Position numbers and translations under genes: made by a program. The notes under the pieces were generated by a model. That model was given only the letters and a program-made list of their open reading frames with translations. It searched no databases and was not told the origin of the DNA. This document shows positions 52,780 to 64,000 of a stretch of 64,000 nucleotides of DNA, piece by piece (position 1 is the stretch's first letter; every line of letters starts with the position of its first letter). Origin of the DNA: Clytia hemisphaerica (taxonomy: Eukaryota > Cnidaria > Hydrozoa > Leptothecata > Clytiidae); contig CACVBU010000078.1 in NCBI GenBank assembly GCA_902728285.1, positions 68,362 to 132,361 on the forward strand. Direction: 5' to 3'.

Positions 52780-55091
52780 GTTTCTTCTTCTTGCCTTTTG
52801 TGTCTGGTTTTGATGATCCTGCCAGACAAAGCGGGAAACAAATTTTGCATTTCTCTGGAAGTTGACTGGAAGGGTAAGACTGGAAGAGGAAGAGGTTGGA
52901 CGTGTTGATGATACAGATGGCATAGATAACGTTGTAGGTGATACTGGATTTAGTGTCCTCAGTAGCTCATTTGCTGAATTAGCTATCGAAGTTAGACACG
53001 TCAACTTGTTTCATCAAAGATTTATTATACACCGGATAATCGACTCATAAAACGATGGAGAGCGATCATTGTATTTTTATTGTTTCATTAAACAATTGAT
53101 GTTCAAGCTTTGTCCGCAAAGGACAACTGTCATGACGGCTCGAAGATGTCTGATTTAAAAAAATGTTTATCAGTCTTATTTTAAAAAAGTTCTCTAGCTA
53201 TTTCTTTTTGTATATTTGCAGAAAAAAAGTTTGAAAGTAAGGCTAAATACCAAGCTGGATATATTTGTGAAATCTGGTGTGAGAAAATCATCATTAGACA
53301 AGAAATTCAGACAAAATGCTTATAGTGACACGAAATTTTCAATTGGAAATATCTTTCCAAGACTGTCCCCAGAAGAGCTGAAATTAGCATACATAAGACT
53401 TGAGTGTCTTAGCTCCACTGTGGTATGAAAATCCTTTAGAGGCACGTGGTGGCAAGGTGGTTTTTATGAGGTTAAAGTTTGAAAATTTCTGGTGTCAACA
53501 TTCAATTTCTTATACACAACACGTCTTCTGCATCTTTCTCACAGATTGAAACGTCACAACGACTTATAATTAGCAATTAAGTGGAAGAATCTAACTCTCA
53601 CAGGAAAGTTTTAAGTCTCTTTAGAGAATTGGATGAGTGGTTTTCGATAAGAAATGCAATAAAAATCCTTCGAAAAAACATTCAATGAGGGAAGGAGAGT
53701 GAACAATAATATCATCACTGCGGACATAGCTAGTACACGAGAAATCGGCAAAAATCTGTTACTTGTATATCCAGTGTATAATAAATCCTTGGTTTCATCA
53801 TTCATGGTTCAGCCTTGGCTGCTGGCATCCAATAACGGATGCGTGCTCCTTATGGAGGATGCTTAATAAGCGATATTTCCTTTGTCCAGAGATTTGCCGC
53901 CTTTAGCCGATATACGGCTAAAAACATTTTTAGCTGGCGAGTGTCTACAAATATAACATTCATAATGTTTAAATTTTCTGTGAGGCACCAAATCATAGAT
54001 TGGAAAATATATTTGGACTTCGAAAAAAAAGTAGGCGGAAGGAAGTTTGCTTTTTTTTTCTTCCTCCTTTCTTGTTTAATGTGGAGATTTTGTAATGATG
54101 AGAAGTTAGATTTATTGAATTTAAGTGCCCTGATGTATCTTCTGTGTGAACCAACAAAATTTTGCTTCATAAAACTAAATTTTGATGCTTGAATTTGGAC
54201 TTGTATGAGTGTATAATTTTTTACCACACTGGATTTGTTGATCACTTTGGCTCCAGATAATTGTTTTGTCAGTTCTACAGATATGTTGCAGATTATTTCA
54301 AGGTATTTCAGTTATGTTTTTGTTTACATTTTGATATTGAATATTTCTGAGATTACTTCTTTATAATTCTACAAAAGGGAGTGTTGTTGTCCCTTGTTAA
54401 ATGTTAAAACAAAACAAAGAACTTTTCTTCAGCTTTGGCATTTCACTTTTCAATACTGTGTGGCCTTTGTGTTTATCTTTTTCATGTACTTGGCATCAAT
54501 TCTTTTGAAGAAATTGGAGTGTTTTTGGTTGTTTTCTTTCACTTTTTTGTTCATATTTGTATTTTTTAGCTTCGACCGAAGAGCTTAAGGAAAAGATGAA
54601 TATACAGACCAGATATCTTATAAAAGCTAAAGTCAAAAATAATCTACAGACTGTACAAAATACGCGCATCAGATTGTTTTTTATGTTTCCTTCTGTTTTG
54701 TTTTTCTGGTCTGGGATTCGAATTTCGAATGTAAACATTCTATTGAAAACGTTCGAAACGATCGTTTTTACGTGCACATCAATGTCAACCAAATTATTAA
54801 CTCGCCAAGATTCTGTAAAATACACCGAATTAAAAAAAACGAACCGGAAAGCGGTTGGTAGGTTAAGCAGACCTATACTACCTAAGGTTTTGTAGAGGTC
54901 TGCGATTCAGACTAGGTTCAGCCTTCAATCTCACTGTACACTCACTCAATTTCGACAAAATCGGGAAAATCAGGGATTTTTTTCGCGCAATGTATTATGT
55001 AATATATATTTTTGTAAAACAATTACCCATTCAAACAAAGATATCTACCAAAATATATTTGTAAAAGGGTTACGCACGATACGAAAGTCTC
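52780..55091. other. AT-rich stretch without recognisable genes
   Basis: About 2.3 kb. The open frames (such as 53,216-53,428 and 53,850-54,245) are short, AT-driven and show no family pattern. Runs of T are frequent (54,049-54,063). Confidence 0.45.
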
Positions 55092-55777
55092 CTCAAGTGA
55101 GTTACGGCATGTCCGAAGTAAAAGTGAAGCAGTTCCACTCACTTTCAAAATGTCAATTATATCTGGAAAGAAGCGCCTTATGATGTAGATTAACGCGATA
55201 GCTGTATGAAAAATTTAACCTGAAGCTATAAGAAGTTATAGCCCAAAAACCTCTATTATGACGTCATATACATTACCTAACATTACGTCATTAAACTAAA
55301 AATTTGAATAACTCAAAAACTGTTTATGATATCAATATGAAATTTTGACAGAACAAATATATCGTAATTCTCTAGATTTAAAAATTTCAAAATCTCCTGA
55401 AAAATGATGACGTCAGCGTTTTTAAGCTATTTTCGATTTTTGGCTCTAAAAAATGACGTTATCATTTTTTTCAAAAGATTTTCAATTCAAAATTTTTCTT
55501 ACATCAATATCTATTTATGGTCAAAATTTGAGGTGTATATGACTTTAAGTTCACGAGATATTCAAATTTTTAGTTTAATGACGTAATGTTACATAATGTT
55601 TATGACGTCATAATACAGGTTTTTGGGATATAACTTCTTATAGCCTCAAGTTAAATTTTTCATACAGCTATCGCGTTAATCTACATCATAAGGCGCTTCT
55701 TCCCAGCTATAATTGACATTTTGAAAGTGAGTGGAACTGCTTCACTTTTACTTTGGACATGCCGTAACTCACTTGAG
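55092..55777. repeat. 686-bp inverted repeat
   Basis: 'CTCAAGTGAGTTACGGCATG' at 55,092 mirrors 'CATGCCGTAACTCACTTGAG' ending 55,777. Pairing continues for more than 200 bp per arm ('GAAGCAGTTCCACTCACTTT', 'GCGCCTTATGATGTAGATTA', 'TATTATGACGTCATA'), with a less paired centre. CGAAAGT lies near both outer ends (55,082 and 55,791) but not directly at them. No coding capacity. Confidence 0.85.
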
Positions 55778-57577
55778 TCGTGTTCGCAAGCGAAAGTTTT
55801 TTTACACTACATACTAGTACCGTACGATCTTCCTTTATTCCCAGCGCAAAACTTTCCGATTGCTAGTGTACAACGGAAAAGGACCAAAACGCTACAAAAG
55901 TATATTTAACACTGATTTTTGCAGGAGACGCCTAGATAAAACAGCGAAAAGATCTCGGAGATGGGGCATGTATGTTTTCCCGGGAATGAACAAACCTCTT
56001 TTGTTATTTTCATGATCGTCACAAGGGCAAGGAAAATTTCTATCAATGAATTATAAACATGTACAGACTCTGGTGAAAAAAAGAAAGTTGATATTCTATT
56101 TTCAAAACAAACTGCTTTTTTGAATTGAAGTTTTTTTAACTCAAATATCTTAAATTATTTTTTCGTGAAACTCATAGGTAGGCCTAGGATTGAGATATCA
56201 AGCAATTAAAGGATGGAACAGTTAAAATCGGGTATTGAAATACGGCTTTAAACACAAGAAGCCCTCCCTAGGGGAACCAAAGAAAGTTGGGCAGAGACAA
56301 GGCATATCAGTGATCATATCAGTTCTTCGAAAAATAGTGCACACGTAAAATAGGAATAGACTACGAAAATAAAAGGTAAACACTGTGATAAGACTAATTT
56401 AAATAGCAATAAAACACAAACCTATAAAATGAAAGCTCCATATAAATTTTCAAACGCGGCCAAGCTAAGTTCTGTAATGTAAACCTTCCAGATGTTAAAA
56501 ATTTTCCCGACCTTCAAAACTTTAGCTAGCCTGTTAGACAAAAACTGCTTTTTTATCGCGATTTTATAAAACAAAGAAAAAATTGGTTTGTGGGATATCA
56601 GGGGTCGTTGGGTTCATAATTCAATGTATGTTATTGAAAGACTCTAAGAGATCGTGCTGTTATTATAGCCCTTGATCAGGCAGGCTAGCTCAGTCGTTGA
56701 AAGAAATTGGTTTTACTTCTGCTTTTATGCACTATGAGGACTACCGAGAAATGCTATTGAAGCCCTTGCTCATTTATGTTGATTATGCTTTTACGCACTA
56801 ATGGGGAATCCGTGATCCATTCAGTAATGTTTTAGTCTGGGGGAAATGTATACGTACTTGTTAGTATTTGTCATCTTAAAATGTTTATTTTGCTTTGTTT
56901 AGATACATACATAATTTTGATTAGTAATAAAGAAAATGAAACAATAACAATATGTTCATGAAGAAAAAACATTAATATGTTAAATCAAGTCAAAATACTA
57001 TGAAGCATGTTCATGCATAATTTTCTTTTTAATACATATTCCCCAAGTACACCCAAATTCTAGCTATTGTGCCCAATTGAGGTCCAAAGTGGAGCAGAGA
57101 AATTTTTTTTCTACAAAAAGGAATAGCAAAATACCTACAATTTAAATTGGTTGAATAGCACTTTTCTACAAGATCTTCATTTTTTTCTTCTTCCTTTTCA
57201 TCTTCATTTTTAGAATTATTTTAAAGATTTTTTTATTTCAAATTGTTCCACTCACAAATATCTCACCAACGATACCAAATTTATAAAGATTGAAGAATTC
57301 CTTCGAAAGTTATAGGTAAAAGAAAAAAGAGTGCACACTAATCGTGAATAGACTTTAATTCGCGAGTTTCCACCAAAAAAAGTTAGTTCTAAGATGTGTG
57401 TCACGAAATGAAACATTTATCGACCTCAGCAGCGGGACTATTTCATGGAGCAGATTGTGAACATTTTAAGTTACGAATAAGGCTTTTTTGTATTTGTGAG
57501 TATTTAATATTGTGATAATTTTCCTTCAGAGTTAAAATATGAAAAAATAATACATGGTGATATAAACAGTATTAAAT
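55778..57577. other. AT-rich stretch, no gene seen
   Basis: About 1.8 kb. The only recognisable item is 57,200-57,345 ('TTCCACTCACAAATATCTC', 'AAAGTTATAGGTAAAAG'), a diverged relative of sequence in the palindrome at 13,209-14,141. An open frame on the plus strand starts at 57,578. Confidence 0.45.
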
Positions 57578-59320
57578 ATGGAGATGGACCAGTTTTGTAT
57601 AATATGTGGTGAAGGAGCTGATAAAGAAGTTTTGAGTCAAGCGGGTAAAATGAAAAATCGAGAAAACCTAAAGGAAAATCCCTTAAACTCACTTATAACT
57701 TTAGCCAGAAAATGTGATTCGGACGAACTAGTAGCTAAGCTCACAAGGAACAAAGAAAATAACATTTTAACGTACAATCATCAATCTTGCAGAACAAACT
57801 TGAGGAACGCAGCTCGAAAAAGGAAATCGTCAGATGAAACCACAACAAGGTCAAGCAAACGTGTTTGTGGCAAACCTTTTGACTTTAAGAAATTATGCTT
57901 TTACTGTGAAAGTCTGTGCGAATTCGATGACAGACACCCTGATAGTTTTAAAGAATATTGTAAAGTTGAAACGATAGATACAGACATCTTTAAGGTGTCA
58001 ATCGCGTAATGATGACCACGCTATGAATGTTCAAAGACGTTTGATGTCTGTTGTTGATCTCGTGGCACCAGAAGCAAGGTATCGTGTTGCTTGTAGAACG
58101 GCGTTTGAGGTTCCTCCTGACCGTAAAACACCTGGTCAGCCAGTTTGCACAACGAAAAGCGATTTGTTCGAGAAAGCGTGTACTGATTTTCTTCAAGATG
58201 ATGTCTTTCCTTGGCGATGAAGTATATTCTGTGAAAATGACCAAAAATAAATTGGAAGAAAAGTACAAAAATTGCATTAACTTTGTTTCCAGAGAAGGAA
58301 AAAGCAACATTATATTACTGAACAGAGCTGCTGAAGTACTATCGGAGAAGTGGTACAAAGAAAGACAAAATGGAATCGGTGATGAAACTATTCGTATTGT
58401 AACAGCTGGAGTTTTGTTAAAAGAAGCCATCAAAAATTAGGAAAATGAATCAAAAACTTACCCAACATGCGACGATATAAGATCACCAATGAATCACGTA
58501 CCCAATCTTTTGAAAATGTTTTTGAATCAACTTTTCACAACTGAAATCAAACAAGCAATAATATCACATGCAATCGTCGCTACAACAAGACCAAGAACTA
58601 TCATGCCACTACAGTTCGGACTTGCAATCTCCACAGACTGTTATCGAGATTGGGGCTATCAAGGAGCCCCTTACTTCTTTGCATTTAAACACTTTTACCA
58701 GTTCACAGTAGATGACCAATTCTCTAACGAGAATAAATACTTTGGTTTCAGAGCTGGTTTGATGACCGAAACCCATTTACCATCAGTAAAGATCTCATTT
58801 CACTGGACACAGGGCTGGTAGGCCTAGAAAACCGATTGACATGTGACAAAGCCGGCACAATCGGGGCTGCTATCCACAAAGAATTAGAAGATCAATCGTA
58901 TTCTGGTTGTACCATAAAACGAAGTAAACAAATTACTAATTTGCAAAGCTTGTATTCCAACGTCAGCATCGAGAAAGAAAAAGTATCCGTCGACCCGCTG
59001 ACTCTCTTCCTACGTCTGATCGTCCTGAAAGCCTGAGAATGATATCGTTGATTACTTCAATTACGAGTTATCGCCATATCCAATGTCCTTGTTTAAAGAT
59101 GGCACCATGCGAACATCGCCGAAATCAGTTTTAAAACCATACCTTAGAAGTTGGAATCTGGCTGTTAGCATTCCAGAAACAATTCGTATTGTTGATGGTG
59201 GTGGTCTGCTGTGGTGTTGTGGAAAAGAGATGAATCATTCCGCGTAATTTTTCAAAGGTATGCAGTATTTCTCACAAATCACAACATCGATACAATAGTT
59301 TTTGACGGATAGTCCCGGCA
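57578..59320 (+). pseudogene. Large repeat-family gene, N-terminal part plus an internal part
   Basis: The ATG at 57,578 opens 'MEMDQFCIICGEGADKEVL', then 'HQSCRTNLRNAARKRKSSDE' and 'LCFYCESLCEFDDRHPDSF'. A one-base shift at about 57,993 leads to 'RRLMSVVDLVAPEARYRVAC'. Another near 58,210 leads to 'AAEVLSEKWYKERQNGIGDE', a TAG at 58,438, then 'TYPTCDDIRSPMNHVPNLLK' and 'RPRTIMPLQFGLAISTDC'. At about 58,750 the sequence jumps to a much later part of the family protein: 'WFDDRNPF', 'YFNYELSPYPMSLFKDGTM', 'VDGGGLLW', 'IDTIVFDG'. The family is widespread in invertebrates, of unknown function and behaves like mobile DNA. Five or more frame breaks; inactive. Confidence 0.65.
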
Positions 59321-59459
59321 ATACGGGGCATGAGGTACCACCTTGACGGCGAAAAAGGTTTGAAACTGTTTTTGGGCTCCAACATACCTATATTTTGAGA
59401 ATCACGATGGTTTTCAGGCTAACCAGGGGACTATAAGGCTCCATGGGGGCTTGTAGGGG

Positions 59460-60190
59460 GTAGGTAGAAAAAGTTTGGTCAAATCTGTTCCCTGGGGTAG
59501 GTCACTCATTTTTTACATTTTTCTAAAACTAGTGTAGCTATGATGATGGAATTTTGCATGATGATAGTCAATATATTGAAAAACATTTCTACAAATTTTT
59601 GAGTCATTTCATTGTAATTTGTGTATTTTACAGACCAGAATATGGAAAATTCTTCAAAAAATAGCTGTTTTTGAAAAAAACGAAGTTATTTTTTTTTTTT
59701 TGAGTTGAATTAAGAAGCATGAAATTCTCAAAAAGTGGATCTTTATGAACTATAATGTTTACTGAGACACTTTGGAGGTTTCTGTGAATTTTCAGGGCTT
59801 TATTGGTATTTTACAGACCATAAGGATAACTCATTATTTTATAATATTTCTCTAAATTTCACCTCTACCAAGAAAATGACACTTAAAAATCACAAATTTA
59901 TTATAGAAATATTTTAAATACGAACATTGAATATGATTGACCATAATATCACAAATGTTCAGGTTGTTCGGGTGAAAAATGTGTATTTTGCAGACCAGAA
60001 TATCGACATTTCTTCAAATCTCGGTTGCATCTTTCTTAAAGAATCGTTTGTGGAGAGTTTCTTATTGTTCAAAAGATTTAGATAGGCAATAGATTGTGGT
60101 AATGTTGGTCACTTGATTGATGTGTATTTTATATACCGGAAAATTGAACATAAGAAAAGCTCAAAAATCTTCAATGAACCATAATGGAGA
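59460..60190. repeat. Ancient degenerate tandem repeat, 140-185-bp period
   Basis: The anchor GTGTATTTTACAGACCAGAA (59,621) recurs as GGTATTTTACAGACCATAA (59,804), GTGTATTTTGCAGACCAGAA (59,981) and GTGTATTTTATATACCGGAA (60,121). The segments between share only patches ('ATTTCTTCAAA', 'GATTG', 'CATAATG'), so the array is old. No gene lies between 59,320 and 60,280. Confidence 0.55.
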
Positions 60191-60280
60191 TTTTAAATAA
60201 ATTGAAATGTTGTAAGTGTTATCAAATCATTGACCAGCGTCATTTACACTTATAAAACGTTGCTATCTTAAACAGCTCAT

Positions 60281-62802
60281 TCATTCAAAGACTTCATCGC
60301 CAATATCCCTATTCTCAACATAACCATTATCATCATTATCATTGTCCTCACTTTCTTTACCATCGCTTTCTTCGTCTCCGTACTCTTCATCGTCAGATTG
60401 TTCTTCGCTTTCACTGTCAATCTCCCTGTCACTGTCACGATGTGTTGAGATCAATAATGTTGTTATGTCATCAGGGAGCATTTGGTCGATCCATTCTATA
60501 TTTCCATCAATATCCCAACCACGTCCTGCTGGATGAGGGGGGTTAACCATCGCTGTACCTGCCAACTTTCAGTTTCTTGCTACATAGTTTGCTCTTTCAA
60601 ACTGAAGATGTAATGATGATTTGCATGGTGGTATTAAGGATAAGTCAACGATGACACCCTTCCTTTGTTTCCGTTCAAAGAGTTGAAAGCGTGCATCATT
60701 GACATTTTTCTTGGTTGATCCGTACAGTTTACAAATGTATCTTTCTAATACCTCCATGACACCATCTGTAATATCCCAATCTTCTCCAAGCTGAGTAAAA
60801 GCTTCGACAACAGCATTATCATCTTTCATCACTTCCCAGCACCTGGATTTACCCTTCCGAAAGAACGAAGAAACGTAATCATTTCCGGTCAAAGCGTGAA
60901 AGCCGATCAATGCTTGACGTTGATCAGCTTGATCAGGAATCTATCAGCCAAAACACTGGTGACTTTCTGGACATACTTCTCTGATTTGATGACTTGGGAA
61001 TTTCGAAGAGGCTTGTACTGTACAGTATTTTCGCCGAAACCACAAAGATCTTTTAGTCTTTGAATAATTTCTGCTTGCTTTGGGCGATTAAGGCACCATT
61101 TGCGCACATTCATCGGATCGGATGCATATCCTTTGATTCCACCTAAAATACAATTTAACATTGATTGTTGGATTTTATTTTAAATTAAGTGTATCTCTTG
61201 AGCGTTTCGAGCCCTACGGTTAGACTTAAAATATGTTATAAATGAATTAAGTTTTGATTAGATGTCTGAGCACCATATGGACAATTACCTGTAGTTTTAG
61301 CGTCTCTATTGATAGTCTGTTCTCCTCTTTGGTCAGCAGCAGTCATGACTTGAAGGTTTTGCTTTTAAATAAAATTGATATCGTTTGCTTACTTATCAAT
61401 TTTATTTACAAGCTTTTTGATATTAAAAGTTGACACGAATGTGGAACAATAATGGTATATCAACACAACATAACAATAGGCAGACACTGTCCTGAAATGA
61501 AACACGTGTCTATGAAAAGCGAACACTGATGTAAAAGTAAAACCTTTAAGACTCTTTATTGCCTTCCAAGACAAGTTAGCTTCCAGAAAAATAAACAACA
61601 GAAAACCATGTACCTCGCATAATTTCGTTTGTTCAATATGAAATACATGGGCCGAAATTCCTTCCAACAATACATAAGAGATTTCCAGTCATTTTCCTGG
61701 ATGGCAGTGTGCGCCATCGTTTGAGCTTTAATCAAATCAACGTAGATCATCCAAAACTGGGCGGTCTTGCCGATCTTTCCAGTTGAAACTTTTTTTCTGT
61801 AGTGTACGTATTTGTCAATGAATCTGTTCAATGCTACGGAAGATCGGTTATCCAGCTTGGACAATTCGAAGTTGACTTCTCTCAAAGCAAAAGGAAGACG
61901 AGGGTTTTTATCAAATACGAAGCGTCTTAGTAGAAATCTTTCCAAAGACTCTGAGAAGGCTTCATGTATCACCCAAACACGGTTATAATGCGATCCAGCT
62001 AAGACCCCCTCAAGACTTCCCATACGACACAAGTCCGGCTCAAAAATGATATCTCTGAAGCCAAGTCACCAAGAACCTAAAAAGACAAGAAAGCAATGGA
62101 CTGATAAAAGGTTCGGAGACGTTGTATTATAAATACAGATAGTTTTCATCGATCTCATAAGTATGTTACTTTTTTGACTTGGAATTGCACTGTTTTTATT
62201 CTGTAAAAAATAAAATGCTATACCTGGAAGTTTTCTTTCAAGAAATGGAAGCTTCCAAGATGAACAATGACGTTTTTGAATAAAACAGGATTGTTCCATA
62301 ACATGATGAAACAATTGATAGCAGCTCCAACATCCATCGTAACATGGACATATTTCATATTCATCGTCACGGTTAGATTTTGAAGGTACTGGAGGTATCG
62401 AAAGATTGTTCTGAACTCAGTAACTTTGGCATTGATTAGTGGAAGATATGTCTCAGTGGTCTTAATGGGATTTCCTTTCGCATTTGTCATATTCTGCTTG
62501 AGATTCCACCCTTTGTAAACTGGTATCTGCTGGTCCATACTTGATTGGTGTCTCAATACGATCCAAATGAGGTATTTCTTATCAAAAGATGAACTGTCAC
62601 ACAAGTCGACCTGTTGTTGGAAACTGGCTGATGGATTTTTCTTCCTGTCAATAGTGATACTTTCAACACTTACATCATCGATGAAAATCTTGCGATTTTT
62701 AGGCTTTTGAACTGGTAAGGCTTGTGTGTCTTGATATCGAAATTGTCGATCCAATAATAATAATAATGCTATACAAGTTCGCAGGCCACCGTGCGAGCAC
62801 AT
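60281..62802 (-). pseudogene. Large repeat-family gene, middle and C-terminal parts
   Basis: Minus-strand exons are 62,802-62,224 (donor CAG|GTATAG), about 62,079-61,621 (acceptor TTTTTAG, donor GCGAG|GTACAT), about 61,344-61,290 (donor ACAG|GTAATT) and about 61,144-60,281 (acceptor GTATTTTAG). Reading: 'IPVYKGWNLKQNMTNAKGNP', 'FKNVIVHLGSFHFLKENFQ', 'GSLEGVLAGSHYNRVW', 'KTAQFWMIYVDLIKAQTMAH', 'DQRGEQTINRDAKTTGG', 'RNSQVIKSEKYVQKVTSVL', then after a shift near 60,930 'ALIGFHALTGNDYVSSFFRK', 'ERANYVARN', TGA (60,569-60,571), 'NPPHPAGRGWDIDGNI' and an acidic Asp/Glu/Ser tail. It is the same broad family as the gene at 57.6 kb. The part matching 58,750-59,320 of that gene is absent. Confidence 0.65.
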
Positions 62803-62808
62803 GAGCCT

Positions 62809-63855
62809 CTATGAACCGCTCTTTGTTCGGTTTACAATTTTCTTAAGATAGAGTTTTTTCCTAGGGCTCCCCCTGACTTTGAATTTAAAGTTTGCATCCT
62901 TTAGTGACGTGTTCATTTCTTGGGCTTTCATACACCACTCTTTGATTGTCTTCCTTTCACTTTTCGTAAGATCTTCTGTCACACAGAAGGGCAATCTCTC
63001 TCCTTTAGTGATTACTCTTAACACTGTATTTTTGTCTTCTTCGTTTGCAAATCGGACTTTTATTGGTCGATAGCGTTTTTCATCTTCCTTTTCCTTCGAA
63101 AATTTTCCGATTCTTTGAGTTTCTTCAATCTTTATATTCCTTAAGCTTAGTTTCTAGGTAAGACTTTTTCATTTAGATATTCTTCGTCGTAGATTTTGGT
63201 TGACTCCTCTGAATCTTCAGTGGATTCGTCAACACCATGAAGAATTAGATTGCACGCCGTGGATTGAATCTGTCGTTCCTCCTGTTTTTCCCTTCGAAGT
63301 ACGTTTTCTATGTTTTTCTCGATTTGCCTCGACGCGACTGCTGCGTAGCTTTGTGATTTATTTTCTCCTTTCTTCTCAATGATGTCTTCCATCTTCTTTT
63401 CGATCGTTGCCATTCTGGTCTCAAAGCTATCCTTTATTTCGCTGATCATTGTATTAACGTCTTTGGACTTTAGTTGAGTGATTTCTACGTCCTGGGCTTT
63501 CATTATATTTTCGCAAGCTTTTATCTCCTTTCGGAATCCTGAAACTGTTGATGTTTCACATGAATTGACCCGTTCCAATAGATCAGGGGTGATCACGACA
63601 CAGTTTTGACAGACAAAAGCTCTCGATTTGTATGTTAGACATAACTGGATTTGATAGACGGGGAGCTTTGAACAAATGTAGTGTACGATTCGATTGCACT
63701 TTTTACATTCAAGTCTTTGGATCTTCCTTCTTCACTTGTAACACATTCAGATGGGCTGCTTCACTTGTAACACATTCAGATGGGCTGCAAAGGTCGTAAA
63801 TTGATGCTGAATTCGGTATTTTTCTTAGATTTTCCTGAATTTTCTCCGCCATCTT
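62809..63855 (-). mobile_element. CR1/L2-like LINE ORF1: PHD-like finger, coiled coil, RRM
   Basis: On the minus strand the ATG at about 63,853 starts 'MAEKIQENLRKIPNSASIYD'. A cysteine finger 'ECKKCNRIVHYICSKLP' closes with 'CQNC' (PHD-like), but it is in another frame because of a 29-bp tandem duplication and one further base. Next are 'MITPDLLERVNSCETS', a helical region, then 'STACNLILHGVDESTED', and after a shift near 63,150 'RYRPIKVRFANEEDKNTVLR', 'VTEDLTKSERKTIKEWCMKA' and the stop at 62,809. The second part is an RRM-type ORF1 domain. ORF2 is missing; the next sequence belongs to the gene at 62,802. Confidence 0.7.
63732..63789. repeat. 29-bp tandem duplication
   Basis: Two perfect copies of a 29-bp unit starting TTCACTTGTAACACATTCAG lie back to back in the LINE ORF1. 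The added 29 bp shifts the frame upstream of the PHD-like finger. Perfect identity suggests a recent event, or an assembly artefact. Confidence 0.85.
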
Positions 63856-64000
63856 TACATCTTTTAACAACACATCCGTTCAGTTAATGAGCAAACAGTG
63901 CTGTGATGGTATTTGGTTGGTATGGCAACACAGGTTGATTTTGCTGCCTCTTGAGCCGCTTCAGATTGTGCAGTTTCTATGTTGCAAACACTATTGTAAT

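Noticed and set aside
53850-54245. 131-residue minus-strand open frame
   Set aside because: It is AT-driven, Lys/Asn/Phe-rich, with no motif and no splice context; an overlapping open frame on the other strand is equally long.
60569-60571. TGA as a selenocysteine or readthrough codon
   Set aside because: The same locus has frameshifts and other stops, and no SECIS-like structure was noticed; simple decay is enough.
63147-63596. Independent coiled-coil gene
   Set aside because: It is continuous with the PHD-like finger upstream and the RRM part downstream, so it is the middle of a LINE ORF1.

Overview
The window looks like an AT-rich nuclear genome segment from an invertebrate animal. Genes are split by introns with GT..AG borders. 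The repeats (CR1/L2-like LINEs with an esterase or PHD-RRM first ORF, DIRS and Ty3/gypsy retroelements, and multi-copy DUF6589-type and 'HALTG'-type gene families) are of the kind I associate with cnidarians. That assignment is inference; no single-copy host marker fixes the species. Nothing bacterial was seen: no operons, no CRISPR. No tRNA or rRNA gene was found.

Layout. 1-5843 (minus): a five-exon DUF6589-type gene with a C2H2 finger and a 15-unit peptide repeat, broken twice. 6.0-11.2 kb: GC-run MITEs, an element with long sub-repeated inverted ends, a 162-bp tandem repeat, then about 2.5 kb of empty AT-rich DNA. 11,207-14,180: element X. 15,009-24,252 (minus): one multi-exon gene of a repeated invertebrate family, split inside an exon by the 4.7-kb element Y (16,081-20,827). 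Y holds a related element Z and a possible Helitron. 25.4-31.1 kb: a Ty3/gypsy pol fragment with a LINE inserted antisense, all between inverted repeats. 31.1-33.6 kb (minus): a broken repeat-family gene. 33.6-37.7 kb: two LINE fragments in opposite orientation; the plus-strand one is split by two different MITEs. 38.1-42.6 kb (minus): an RPA-like OB-fold fragment and a DIRS-like element without its recombinase, split by another MITE. 42.8-44.2 kb: simple and tandem repeats. 44.4-45.1 kb: a ubiquitin-hydrolase-like fragment. 45.9-48.9 kb: a second gypsy copy split by a MITE. 49.1-50.1 kb (minus): a MADF-domain gene. 50.4-52.6 kb: a third copy of the TAGCCTGG MITE and a LINE ORF1. 55.1-55.8 kb: a large inverted repeat. 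57.6-62.8 kb: two partial copies of a large repeat-family gene, tail to tail. 62.8-63.9 kb (minus): a second LINE ORF1.

Almost every coding segment carries stops or frameshifts, so the window is best read as layered mobile-element debris. The most interesting part is a group of elements (X, Y, Z and smaller relatives) that share an architecture. They have G- or C-homopolymer ends, short target duplications, and an end array of a 13-18-bp bipartite motif repeated every 25-35 bp. The motif itself differs between members: CACCGA-type in X and Y, ATTCACGC-type in Z, AGGGTC-type in the MITEs.
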